Part shown: piece after piece, positions 26,661 through 33,213 of the stretch
Layout: each line of letters starts with the position of its first letter
How positions within the stretch are numbered: the stretch's first letter is position 1
DNA from: Arthrobacter sp. PsM3
GTDB lineage: Bacteria; Actinomycetota; Actinomycetes; Actinomycetales; Micrococcaceae
Direction of reading: 5' to 3'
Assembly: GCF_030433895.1 (NCBI RefSeq)
Contig: NZ_JARUXE010000006.1
Span: 62,001 to 126,000 of the forward strand
Length of the DNA: 64,000 nt
Notes under the pieces: generated by a model
Databases searched by the model: none
What the model was told of the DNA's origin: nothing
The model's input: only the letters and a program-made list of their open reading frames with translations
Position numbers and translations under genes: made by a program

Positions 26661-26679
26661 GCTCTCACATGGTGAGAGC
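26661..26679. promoter_or_regulatory. Palindrome just upstream of the iclR start
   Basis: GCTCTCAC-ATG-GTGAGAGC: perfect 8-bp arms, 9 nt before the iclR ATG and in the iclR-MFS divergent spacer. Probable operator, possibly for IclR itself. Confidence 0.5.
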
Positions 26680-26877
26680 TATTTCTAGATGGTGATTATT
26701 TCTGTTGACAAGTGACTGCCCTCACAGTCATGATTGCTACATCGCACAAGTAGCTCCCACCATGTGGCTACTCGTCCGGGTCTTTCCACGAACCTCCGGC
26801 TGCCGCACGCTGAGAGCCAGCGGCGGCTGAGACCTTCCTGATCCATCCGCGACAATGTCGTCACACAAAGGAACACC

Positions 26878-28197
26878 ATGAGCCAGACACTCCCGTCCAT
26901 GACGCCGGGCACTGACGCACCGGCCGGGACACCGAAGAAGGCAGCCCTCGCCAGCTTCCTGGGCAGCGCCGTCGAGTACTACGACTTCTTTATCTTCGGA
27001 TCGGCCGCCGCGCTGATCTTCCCCACGGTCTTCTTCCCCGACGCCGGCGCCAACGCCGCGATCATGTCCTTCGCAACCTTCGGTTTCGCCTACGTGGCCC
27101 GGCCGATCGGCGCCGTCATCCTGGGCCACTTCGGTGACCGGGTGGGCCGCCGCAAGGTGCTCATGTTCACGCTCCTGCTGATGGGCGCCTCCACCTTTGT
27201 GATCGGCTGCCTGCCCGACTTCAACACCATCGGCTGGTGGGCCCCGGCCCTGCTGGTGCTGGCGCGCCTCTGCCAGGGCCTCTCCGCGGCCGGCGAGCAG
27301 GCCGGCGCATCGTCCATGACCCTGGAGCACGCACCGGACAACCGCCGGGCCTTCTTCACGTCCTGGACGCTGACCGGAACCCAGGGCGGACAGATCCTTG
27401 CCGCCCTCGTCTTCATTCCCGTCCTGGCCCTGCCCGATGAGATCAAGTACGGCATCGGCTGGCGCATCCCGTTCTGGCTCAGCGCCGTTGTGGTCATGGT
27501 CGCGTTCTTCATCCGCCGCACCCTGCACGAACCCCCGGCCTTCGAGGAAGCCCAGAAGACCGCACAGATCTCCAAGCTTCCCGTCGCGGACCTGCTCAAG
27601 GACCACTGGCGCGATGTCCTCCGCGTCGTCGCCTGCGCCTTCATTGCCGCTGTCTCCACCGTGTTCGGCACCCTGGCCATCGCCTACGCCAAGAACGTCG
27701 CCGGCGTGGACGGCACCACCACCCTCTGGCTCGTCGTCGGCGCCAACGTGGTCGCCCTCGGCACCCAGCCGCTCTTCGGCAAGCTCGCGGACCGGATCGG
27801 CCGCAAACCGGTCTTCATTTACGGCGCTGTGTCCAGTGCGGTGCTGACACCGGTGTTCCTGCTCAGCCTCGAGTCCGGCAGCGTGCCGCTGATGTTCCTG
27901 ACCGCCATCGTCTTCTTCTCCTTCGGCTACGCGGCCTCCAACGCCGTCTGGCCCTCCTTCTACGCCGAAATGTTCAGCACCAAGGTCCGCTTCTCCGGCC
28001 TGGCCATCGGCACCCAGCTCGGCTTCCTGATGGCAGGCTTCGCCCCGGCTATCGTCGCGGCCATGGGCGGCACCAAGACCGGCGGCTGGGTCCAGATCAG
28101 CATCTTCACAGCCGTCATCTGCGGCATCGCAGCCATCTCGGCCCTGACCGCCAAGGAATCCTTCAAGACTCCCACCAAGGAGCTCGGCCTCAAGTAA
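26878..28197 (+). CDS. MFS transporter, metabolite:H+ symporter (MHS) family
   Basis: 439-residue 12-helix importer of the shikimate/alpha-ketoglutarate/proline symporter group. ASFLGSAVEYYDFFIFG at the N-terminus, GDRVGRRKVLMFT between helices 2 and 3, and GLSAAGEQAGASSMTLEHAP in helix 5 are hallmarks of this family. AAAGGA lies 6 nt before the ATG. Divergent from the IclR gene and facing away from the aroE-qsuB-pca unit, it most likely imports shikimate, quinate or an aromatic acid such as protocatechuate; which one is not evident. Confidence 0.88.
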   Translation: MSQTLPSMTPGTDAPAGTPKKAALASFLGSAVEYYDFFIFGSAAALIFPTVFFPDAGANAAIMSFATFGFAYVARPIGAVILGHFGDRVGRRKVLMFTLLLMGASTFVIGCLPDFNTIGWWAPALLVLARLCQGLSAAGEQAGASSMTLEHAPDNRRAFFTSWTLTGTQGGQILAALVFIPVLALPDEIKYGIGWRIPFWLSAVVVMVAFFIRRTLHEPPAFEEAQKTAQISKLPVADLLKDHWRDVLRVVACAFIAAVSTVFGTLAIAYAKNVAGVDGTTTLWLVVGANVVALGTQPLFGKLADRIGRKPVFIYGAVSSAVLTPVFLLSLESGSVPLMFLTAIVFFSFGYAASNAVWPSFYAEMFSTKVRFSGLAIGTQLGFLMAGFAPAIVAAMGGTKTGGWVQISIFTAVICGIAAISALTAKESFKTPTKELGLK

Positions 28198-28226
28198 CCC
28201 GGTGCGGGGCGGGCGGAAGGTGCGGG

Positions 28227-29303
28227 TCAGTCCTTGCCGGTGCCCAGCACCGCAGCCAGATCGAATTTGACCGGTTCCTCGAGCTGTTCGTAGGTGCAGG
28301 ACCGCGGGTCCCGGTCCGGGCGCCAGCGGACAAACTGTGTCGTGTGGCGGAACCGTTCGCCTTCCATGTGGTCGTATTTCACTTCCACCACCCGCTCCGG
28401 CCGGAGCGGGGTGAAGGAGAGGTCCTTGCCTCCGCTCCATCGGCTGCCCTCGGCGTTGCGCGGCGTCCGGGTCCCGTCCTCCTGCCGGGCCCAGGCCCAG
28501 GGATGCTCCTCGAAGCTCGTCACGAGCGGTTGGAGTTCTTCGAAGAGTTCCTTTCGGCGCTGCATCGGGAAGGCCCCCACCACTCCCACATTGGCGAGTG
28601 CGCCGTCCCCGCCGTAGAGCCCGAGCAGCAGTGAGCCGATCCGGTCCGGCCCGGAGGTGTGTAGCCGGTACCCGGCGAGAACGCAGTCCGCGGTGCGTTC
28701 GTGCTTGATCTTGAACATGGAGCGCTTGTCCTGCAGGTACGGCCCGGCCAGCGGTTTGGCCACGATCCCGTCGAGACCGGCGCCCTCGAACTGGCGGAAC
28801 CATTCCTGGGCGGTGGCCCTGTCCCGGGTCGCGGCGGTGAGGTGGATCGGCGCGGCTATCCCGGACAGGGCGAGTTCCAACGCCACGCGCCGTTCGGCGA
28901 AGGGCAGCCCGGTGAGGTCCTCGTCGTCGAGGGCCAGCAGATCAAACGCGACAAAACTCGCCGGGGTCTGTTCGGCCAGCAGCCGCACGCGGCTGGCGGC
29001 GGGATGGATCCGCTGCTGCAGGGTATCGAAGTCGAGCCGGTCGCCGGAGGCGCCGACCATGATGATCTCGCCGTCAAGCACGCAGCGCGGCGGGAGGTTT
29101 GCCTTCAGCGCCCCGACGAGTTCGGGGAAGTACCGGGTCAGGGTCTTGCCGTTGCGGCTGCCGATCTCCACGTCCCCGCCGTCGCGGAAGATGATGGAGC
29201 GGAACCCGTCCCACTTCGGTTCGAACATCACGGGGCCCTCTGGCAGGGCACTTACGGCCTTCGCCAGCATCGGTGCGATCGGGGGCATCAGCGGCAGTTG
29301 CAT
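28227..29303 (-). CDS. ATP-dependent DNA ligase (LigC-like)
   Basis: 358-residue ATP-dependent DNA ligase, the same length as mycobacterial LigC. The adenylated lysine is Lys 30 in motif I EPKWDGF. Motif III is VLDGEI, motif IV GLDGIVAK and motif V MFKIKHERTADCV, followed by an OB-fold ending near VEVKYDHMEG. The start at ATG 29303 (MQLPLMPPIAPMLAK) matches the family's usual N-terminus; an ATG 9 nt upstream is an alternative. No polymerase or nuclease domain is fused, and no ku gene is visible, so it is a stand-alone repair ligase rather than LigD. Confidence 0.9.
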   Translation of the reverse strand: MQLPLMPPIAPMLAKAVSALPEGPVMFEPKWDGFRSIIFRDGGDVEIGSRNGKTLTRYFPELVGALKANLPPRCVLDGEIIMVGASGDRLDFDTLQQRIHPAASRVRLLAEQTPASFVAFDLLALDDEDLTGLPFAERRVALELALSGIAAPIHLTAATRDRATAQEWFRQFEGAGLDGIVAKPLAGPYLQDKRSMFKIKHERTADCVLAGYRLHTSGPDRIGSLLLGLYGGDGALANVGVVGAFPMQRRKELFEELQPLVTSFEEHPWAWARQEDGTRTPRNAEGSRWSGGKDLSFTPLRPERVVEVKYDHMEGERFRHTTQFVRWRPDRDPRSCTYEQLEEPVKFDLAAVLGTGKD

Positions 29304-29519
29304 AGGCCCCATTCTGGTCCCGCAGTCCGCTGCCCGCCAGAGGCCGCCTGGCAGCGGCAGCGATCCGGCGGACGGCTGGGATATGGACAGCCGTAACGGC
29401 AACGGCGTCGAACGCTAACCCACGTCTTACCGGGACGAAACGCAGCCGCAACATTGGCGCCGCACACTGGAAGTGCCGGCAAGAGCAGGCACTACTCTCC
29501 AGTCCAGGAGGCCCCCGCC

Positions 29520-29756
29520 ATGTTGAAGGAAGCCACAGCCCATGTAACCCGTGTCCGCGCCCTGGATCAGCTGCACCGCGGCGATGAAATCGAGGCGCGG
29601 CTGAAGGTTGGCCCCAACTATGACGACGTCGTGATCCGCCGCGGCAGCGTCCAGGAAACCGCGCCCGGAATCGGCGTCGTCTGGATCATGGACCGGCAGT
29701 CCGGCACCCGGAAAGCAATAAACACCGACGAATGCAGCCTTTGGCGGGTCGCCTGA
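29520..29756 (+). CDS. Small hypothetical protein
   Basis: 78-residue soluble protein of unknown function. A strong CCAGGAGG lies about 9 nt before the ATG. Sequence predicts a small beta-rich fold (RGDEIEARLKVGPNYDDVVIRRGSV, then GVVWIMDRQSGTRKAI). It ends 5 nt before the stop of the convergent MoaD-like gene. Confidence 0.65.
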   Translation: MLKEATAHVTRVRALDQLHRGDEIEARLKVGPNYDDVVIRRGSVQETAPGIGVVWIMDRQSGTRKAINTDECSLWRVA

Positions 29757-29761
29757 GGCGG

Positions 29762-30049
29762 CTAGCCTCCCGCGACGGACTGGATGATCAGGACCTCCTG
29801 GCCCGGGGACACCTCGGTGGCCAGGCCCTGCAGGCGGCGGATCTCATTCCCGTTGACGTATATATTCACGTAGCGTCGGATCGCCCCGGTTTCATCCCGC
29901 AACCGCCTCCCCAGGGCCGGGTAATCCCCGGTCACCAGGTCCAGCACCCGTTCCACCGTCGCCGCCCCGTCCGCGGGCGCAGTCAGTAAGGACTGCCCGC
30001 CGGCCAGCGGCTGGAGCACGCTGGGCAGCACCACGCTGATCCCGGCCAC
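29762..30049 (-). CDS. MoaD/ThiS family ubiquitin-like sulfur-carrier protein
   Basis: 95-residue beta-grasp protein ending in Val-Ala-Gly-Gly, the C-terminal di-glycine that MoaD/ThiS-type carriers use to form a thiocarboxylate. YVNIYVNGNEIRRLQGLATEVSPGQEVLIIQSVAGG matches the second half of the fold. The GTG start lies 6 nt after the stop of the BNR-repeat gene, implying translational coupling. No moaE, thiG or E1-like activating gene is nearby, so the sulfur or conjugation target is unknown; the BNR partner is the only clue. Confidence 0.82.
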   Translation of the reverse strand: MAGISVVLPSVLQPLAGGQSLLTAPADGAATVERVLDLVTGDYPALGRRLRDETGAIRRYVNIYVNGNEIRRLQGLATEVSPGQEVLIIQSVAGG

Positions 30050-30055
30050 GGGGCC

Positions 30056-31189
30056 TTAGACGCTCACGGCGGCGGCGGGTCCGGCGGAAGCGAAAGCCGG
30101 GGAGACGGCCGCGGCCCGCACGCACAGCACGTCCGGCAGGTGCGAGGCGACCTCGGCGAAGTGTTCGCCCTCGTCGGCGCTGGCGTAGACGCTGCCGCCG
30201 CGCGTGCCGAAGTAGACGCCGGCCGGTTCTTCCGCGTCGACGCAGGCCGCATCCCGAAGCACAGAGTTGAAATCTGACGCAGGCAGCCCGTCGTCCAGGC
30301 GTTTCCAGCTCGCGCCGGCGTCGTCCGTCCGGTGAACCGCGAGCTTGCCCTCCGGCGGGATCCTTTCGCCGTCCGCCTTGAGCGGGATCACCCAGGCGGT
30401 GCCGGCCCGGCGGGGGTGCGTGAGCATCACGAAGCCGAAGTCCGCCGGCAGGCCCTCCGCAATCGATTCCCAGCTCTCGGCGTCGTCGTCGCTGCGATAG
30501 ACGCCGTGGTGGTTCTGCGCGTAGAGGCGGCCGTCGACCGCGGCATCGGCCGCGATCTTGTGCACACACTGGCCGAATTCCGGGTTGGGGTCGGGCATGA
30601 AGTACGCCGAAATTCCCTTGTTCCGCGGCTCCCAGGAGCTGCCGCCGTCGAGCGAGCGGTAGACGCCGCCGGTGCTCATCGCAACGTGCACCTTCTCGCC
30701 GGTGCGGTCGAGGACGATGGAGTGCGCCGCCGCGCCGCCGTAGCCGGCACCCCATTCGCCGCGGTGCGGGTGGTCCCAGAGCCCGCGGTTGAGCTCGAAG
30801 TGTTCACCGCCATCGGTGGACTTCCACACCGAGATGGGCTCGCAGCCGGCCCAGACGACGCCTGGACGGGACTCGGCGTCGGGATGGATCTGCCAGACGC
30901 GCTCCAGGGCGGCGTCCGTGCCCTCGGGGAAGCGGATGGCGCCCCGTTCCGGCTCGTTCCACGTTTCGCCAAGGTCATCGGAGTGGAACACCGTGGGGCC
31001 CCAGTGCTCGGAACGGACGCCCACCAGGATCCGGGTCCGGCCGTCGCGGGTGTCGATGCCGATGCTGGGGACTTCGCTCATCAGGAAATGAGGGCCGGAT
31101 AGGGACCAGTCTTTGCGGTCCGGGCTCGTCGCCAGCCAAAGACCTTTCTTGGTGCCGATCGCCAGGACATAACTCTCTGCGGTAGCCAT
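30056..31189 (-). CDS. BNR/Asp-box repeat beta-propeller protein (sialidase-like fold)
   Basis: 377-residue cytoplasmic-looking beta-propeller without signal peptide. At least five Asp-box-like repeats are visible (HSDDLGETW, KSTDGGEHF, RSLDGGSSW, RSDDDAESW, RTDDAGASW), spaced about 50 residues apart, plus ASADEGEHF. The sialidase catalytic arginine triad is not evident, so enzymatic sialidase activity is doubtful despite common naming. The ATG at 31189 begins MATAESYVLAIGTKKGLWL. Directly followed by a MoaD-like gene; the two probably act together. Confidence 0.8.
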   Translation of the reverse strand: MATAESYVLAIGTKKGLWLATSPDRKDWSLSGPHFLMSEVPSIGIDTRDGRTRILVGVRSEHWGPTVFHSDDLGETWNEPERGAIRFPEGTDAALERVWQIHPDAESRPGVVWAGCEPISVWKSTDGGEHFELNRGLWDHPHRGEWGAGYGGAAAHSIVLDRTGEKVHVAMSTGGVYRSLDGGSSWEPRNKGISAYFMPDPNPEFGQCVHKIAADAAVDGRLYAQNHHGVYRSDDDAESWESIAEGLPADFGFVMLTHPRRAGTAWVIPLKADGERIPPEGKLAVHRTDDAGASWKRLDDGLPASDFNSVLRDAACVDAEEPAGVYFGTRGGSVYASADEGEHFAEVASHLPDVLCVRAAAVSPAFASAGPAAAVSV

Positions 31190-31258
31190 GCCCCCTATGC
31201 AACCACCACAGCAGGACGGCCGCAACGGTTTTATGGCCGGCCGGTTGCTCCGGACGTG

Positions 31259-31468
31259 TCAGTCCACGAATTCGGACTGGGTTTCGATGAAGTCCCAGTC
31301 TGCGTCGGTCAGCACCCCGGAAACAGCATCCGGGTGCGGGCCTCCGGCTTCGGCAATGCCCTGCAGCACGGCCAGCGGCAACTCGGACGAGCGCAGGTTT
31401 TCCCGCAGCCACTCCTTGCTCGCCAGATCCAGATCCAGCCACCACATGAAGATTTCCACGGCGGTCAC
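31259..31468 (-). CDS. Small hypothetical protein
   Basis: 69 residues, unknown function, acidic, with an amphipathic/aromatic N-terminus (MWWLDLDLASKEWL). GTG start with AAGGA 4 nt upstream; an internal ATG at 31447 is an alternative start. It precedes the BNR-repeat gene by 69 nt on the same strand. Confidence 0.5.
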   Translation of the reverse strand: MTAVEIFMWWLDLDLASKEWLRENLRSSELPLAVLQGIAEAGGPHPDAVSGVLTDADWDFIETQSEFVD

Positions 31469-31629
31469 CCTTTCCTTAATTCTTCAACGTTAGGCCCGGC
31501 ACCGGTGGGCTTCAAGAGCCGCTTGGCTCTGGCGGCTCTCAGGGCAGCGAGGGTGTCCGCGGTCGGTCCGGTTACGCCGGGTCCGGCGCCGACGAGGATC
31601 TTGAGGTGATCGGAGACCGTGGGCTTTCC
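31465..31629 (-). pseudogene. Probable remnant of an ArsR-type regulator C-terminus
   Basis: Reverse-frame translation gives GKPTVSDHLKILVGAG, very like the recognition helix of ArsR regulators (PTVSHHLKVLxEAG), followed by DTLAALRAARAK, like the usual C-terminal helix. The N-terminal half and the wing strands are absent and no good start is present, so it looks like decayed DNA. Low-to-moderate confidence because only a short motif is recognisable. Confidence 0.38.
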
Positions 31630-31689
31630 CGCGGAATGACCGGGGAATAAGTCCCTGTTCAGGCCGCGGACCGCGGGCCACAATAGGGT

Positions 31690-32202
31690 ATGTCCGCCGA
31701 GAGCAAGAGTGGTCCGCCGCCCCTCGTGGTCGGCGTGCTCCCGGGTCAGAGCCCCGAAGTGCTGCGCACCGCCGCCTCGCTGGCAAGGACTATCGCCGCC
31801 CCCTTGATCTGCGCCCATGTGGATGAGGCAAGCTACCTTGTGGAGTGGGATCCGGCGCGGTCCGCGCACCGGCTGTCACTGCACCCGGACACGGACAACG
31901 CCGAAATCCGGGCCGTGACCCATGAATTGCGGAACAACATCGGATCGGCCTGCGAGCCCCTGGGTGTGCACTGGACCCTGCGGACGCTGGCGGGGGACCC
32001 GGCCCGGGCACTTGGCCGGCTGGCAGCCGAGGTCGGTGCCGCAATGATCATCGTGGGCACCCCGGAACCCGGCCTGGGCCACCGCGTGTCCGCCGCCCTC
32101 AACGGTTCGGTGGCCGCGTGGCTCAGCCACCACCAGGACCATCCAATCCTGATCGTTCCGGTTCGGGCGGCAGTGCACCACCGGACCCAGCATGGCACCT
32201 GA
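31690..32202 (+). CDS. Universal stress protein (UspA) family
   Basis: 170-residue single Usp domain. PLVVGVLPGQSPEVLRTAASLARTIAAPLICAHV is the first beta-alpha-beta unit, and IIVGTPEPGLGHRVSAALNGSVAAWLSHHQDHPILIVP is the C-terminal nucleotide-loop region. The usual G-2x-G-9x-G-S/T ATP motif is only partly conserved (GTPEPGLG...NGSV), so nucleotide binding is uncertain. The ATG follows a TAGGGT directly; no Shine-Dalgarno is seen. Confidence 0.83.
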   Translation: MSAESKSGPPPLVVGVLPGQSPEVLRTAASLARTIAAPLICAHVDEASYLVEWDPARSAHRLSLHPDTDNAEIRAVTHELRNNIGSACEPLGVHWTLRTLAGDPARALGRLAAEVGAAMIIVGTPEPGLGHRVSAALNGSVAAWLSHHQDHPILIVPVRAAVHHRTQHGT

Positions 32203-32389
32203 CATGTCCGCGGCCGGAGGGTCGGCGCGGCCGGGACCATCCCGGTCAATAACTCCCGGACGCGGATCCCGGAGCTTCCCGGCGCGCCGAAAATAAAGCG
32301 AAAGTAGTTATTCGGGGTGCTGGCTTTCTGCGCCTACCGCCCAGTAAGCTTGAATTCGTAGGCGGACGATTGACCGCCCACCCAAAGAC

Positions 32390-32435
32390 AGCTCCGGAGT
32401 GCGTATCCCCCAATAACGCACTCCGGAGCTTTTTT
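32390..32435 (+). terminator. Strong Rho-independent terminator
   Basis: AGCTCCGGAGTGCGT (32390-32404) pairs perfectly with 32416-32430 around an 11-nt loop containing five consecutive C, followed by TTTTTT (32430-32435). Fifteen-base-pair stem plus T-run is a textbook intrinsic terminator on the plus strand. It may end usp transcription or a small RNA starting in the spacer. Confidence 0.85.
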
Positions 32436-32462
32436 GTGTCCGGCGGTCCATGCCCGCCGGAG

Positions 32463-32503
32463 GTACCCCCGAGGGGTACTTGCGGCATACCCCTAGGGGG
32501 TAT
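32463..32503. promoter_or_regulatory. Two tandem CsoR operators at the copper promoter
   Basis: GTACCCC-CGA-GGGGTAC (32463-32479) and ATACCCC-TAG-GGGGTAT (32487-32503): both have perfect 7-bp arms with a 3-nt centre, with centres 24 bp apart. TACCCC-rich palindromes are the established CsoR target. They overlap TTGCGG (32480-32485) and the -10 at 32503-32508, so bound CsoR would block polymerase. Confidence 0.8.
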
Positions 32504-32508
32504 ATGTT
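32503..32508 (+). promoter_or_regulatory. Candidate -10 element TATGTT, leaderless csoR
   Basis: TATGTT is 17 nt from TTGCGG (32480-32485) and 6 nt before the csoR ATG. No Shine-Dalgarno exists, so the transcript probably starts at the ATG. Confidence 0.55.
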
Positions 32509-32514
32509 GAATTT

Positions 32515-32862
32515 ATGAGCGAGCCTGAAGTCCCCGTCATGGCACCAGCGGATACCGAGCTGGACCAACAGCACGGCTATTCCTCCAACAAGGAGGCCTA
32601 TCTGCGGCGGCTCAAACGGATCGAGGGCCAGGTGCGCGGCATCGCCCGGATGGTCGATGAGGACAAGTACTGCATCGACATCCTTACCCAGGTCGCAGCG
32701 GTCACCAAAGCCCTGCATGCCGTCAGCCTCGGACTGGTCGAGGAGCACATCGGCCACTGCGTCGTCGGTGCCGCCTCCGAACCGGACCCCCAGCTGCGGG
32801 CCGAAGCCATCGACTTCAAGGTCAAGGAGGCCACCGATGCCATCGGGCGCCTCCTGCGGTAG
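32515..32862 (+). CDS. csoR: Copper-sensing transcriptional repressor CsoR
   Basis: 115-residue all-helical repressor that releases DNA on binding Cu(I). The ligand set is intact: Cys 53, His 78 and Cys 82, spaced exactly as Cys36/His61/Cys65 of M. tuberculosis CsoR. RRLKRIEGQVRGIARM is the DNA-contacting helix region. Two matching palindromes lie directly upstream and a copper chaperone and copper ATPase follow, so it autoregulates the csoR-copZ-copA operon. Confidence 0.93.
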   Translation: MSEPEVPVMAPADTELDQQHGYSSNKEAYLRRLKRIEGQVRGIARMVDEDKYCIDILTQVAAVTKALHAVSLGLVEEHIGHCVVGAASEPDPQLRAEAIDFKVKEATDAIGRLLR

Positions 32863-32928
32863 CGGCAGCACCACTCACCACACACCCGGCTGATGAACCA
32901 CCAGCAGCCCATCCACAAGGAGCCAGCC

Positions 32929-33159
32929 ATGAGCACCGTTTCCACCACCGTCAACGTTTCAGGCATGACCTGCGGCCACTGCGTGTCATCCGTCAGCGAA
33001 GAGCTCGAGGCGCTGGCCGGCGTTGAGACAGTCGACGTCGATCTCAACTCCGGCGGCATCTCCACTGTCACGATCACCTCCGCCGGGGCCCTGTCCAGCT
33101 CAGAGATCGGCGAGGCCGTCGCCGAAGCCGGCTATCTGGTCGTGGCCAACGAGGCCTGA
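32929..33159 (+). CDS. copZ: Copper chaperone, heavy-metal-associated domain
   Basis: 76-residue single HMA domain with the Cu(I)-binding motif GMTCGHC (Cys 15 and Cys 18). It would carry Cu(I) to the ATPase CopA. AAGGAG lies 6 nt before the ATG at 32929; a longer in-frame start is not supported. It lies between csoR and copA. Confidence 0.92.
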   Translation: MSTVSTTVNVSGMTCGHCVSSVSEELEALAGVETVDVDLNSGGISTVTITSAGALSSSEIGEAVAEAGYLVVANEA

Positions 33160-33213
33160 GCCCCACCTGCCCGGCACACCACACAGAGCACGCCAACAGG
33201 ATTGGAAAACACC

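Larger units (their letters stand above)
32203..32514. other. 312-bp spacer with possible small RNA and the csoR promoter
   Basis: No coding region. It contains, in order, a small hairpin (GGCGG-8 nt-CCGCC near 32361-32379), the strong terminator at 32390-32435 and the csoR control region. The terminator is about 190 nt from the preceding usp gene, leaving room for an independent small RNA. Confidence 0.5.

Noticed and set aside
30056..31189. Functional sialidase
   Set aside because: Only Asp-box repeats are present; no FRIP motif or arginine triad was found and there is no signal peptide.
32203..32435. 6C RNA
   Set aside because: Only one C-rich loop with five C was found; the family has longer C runs in two loops. 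Left as an unspecified possible small RNA.
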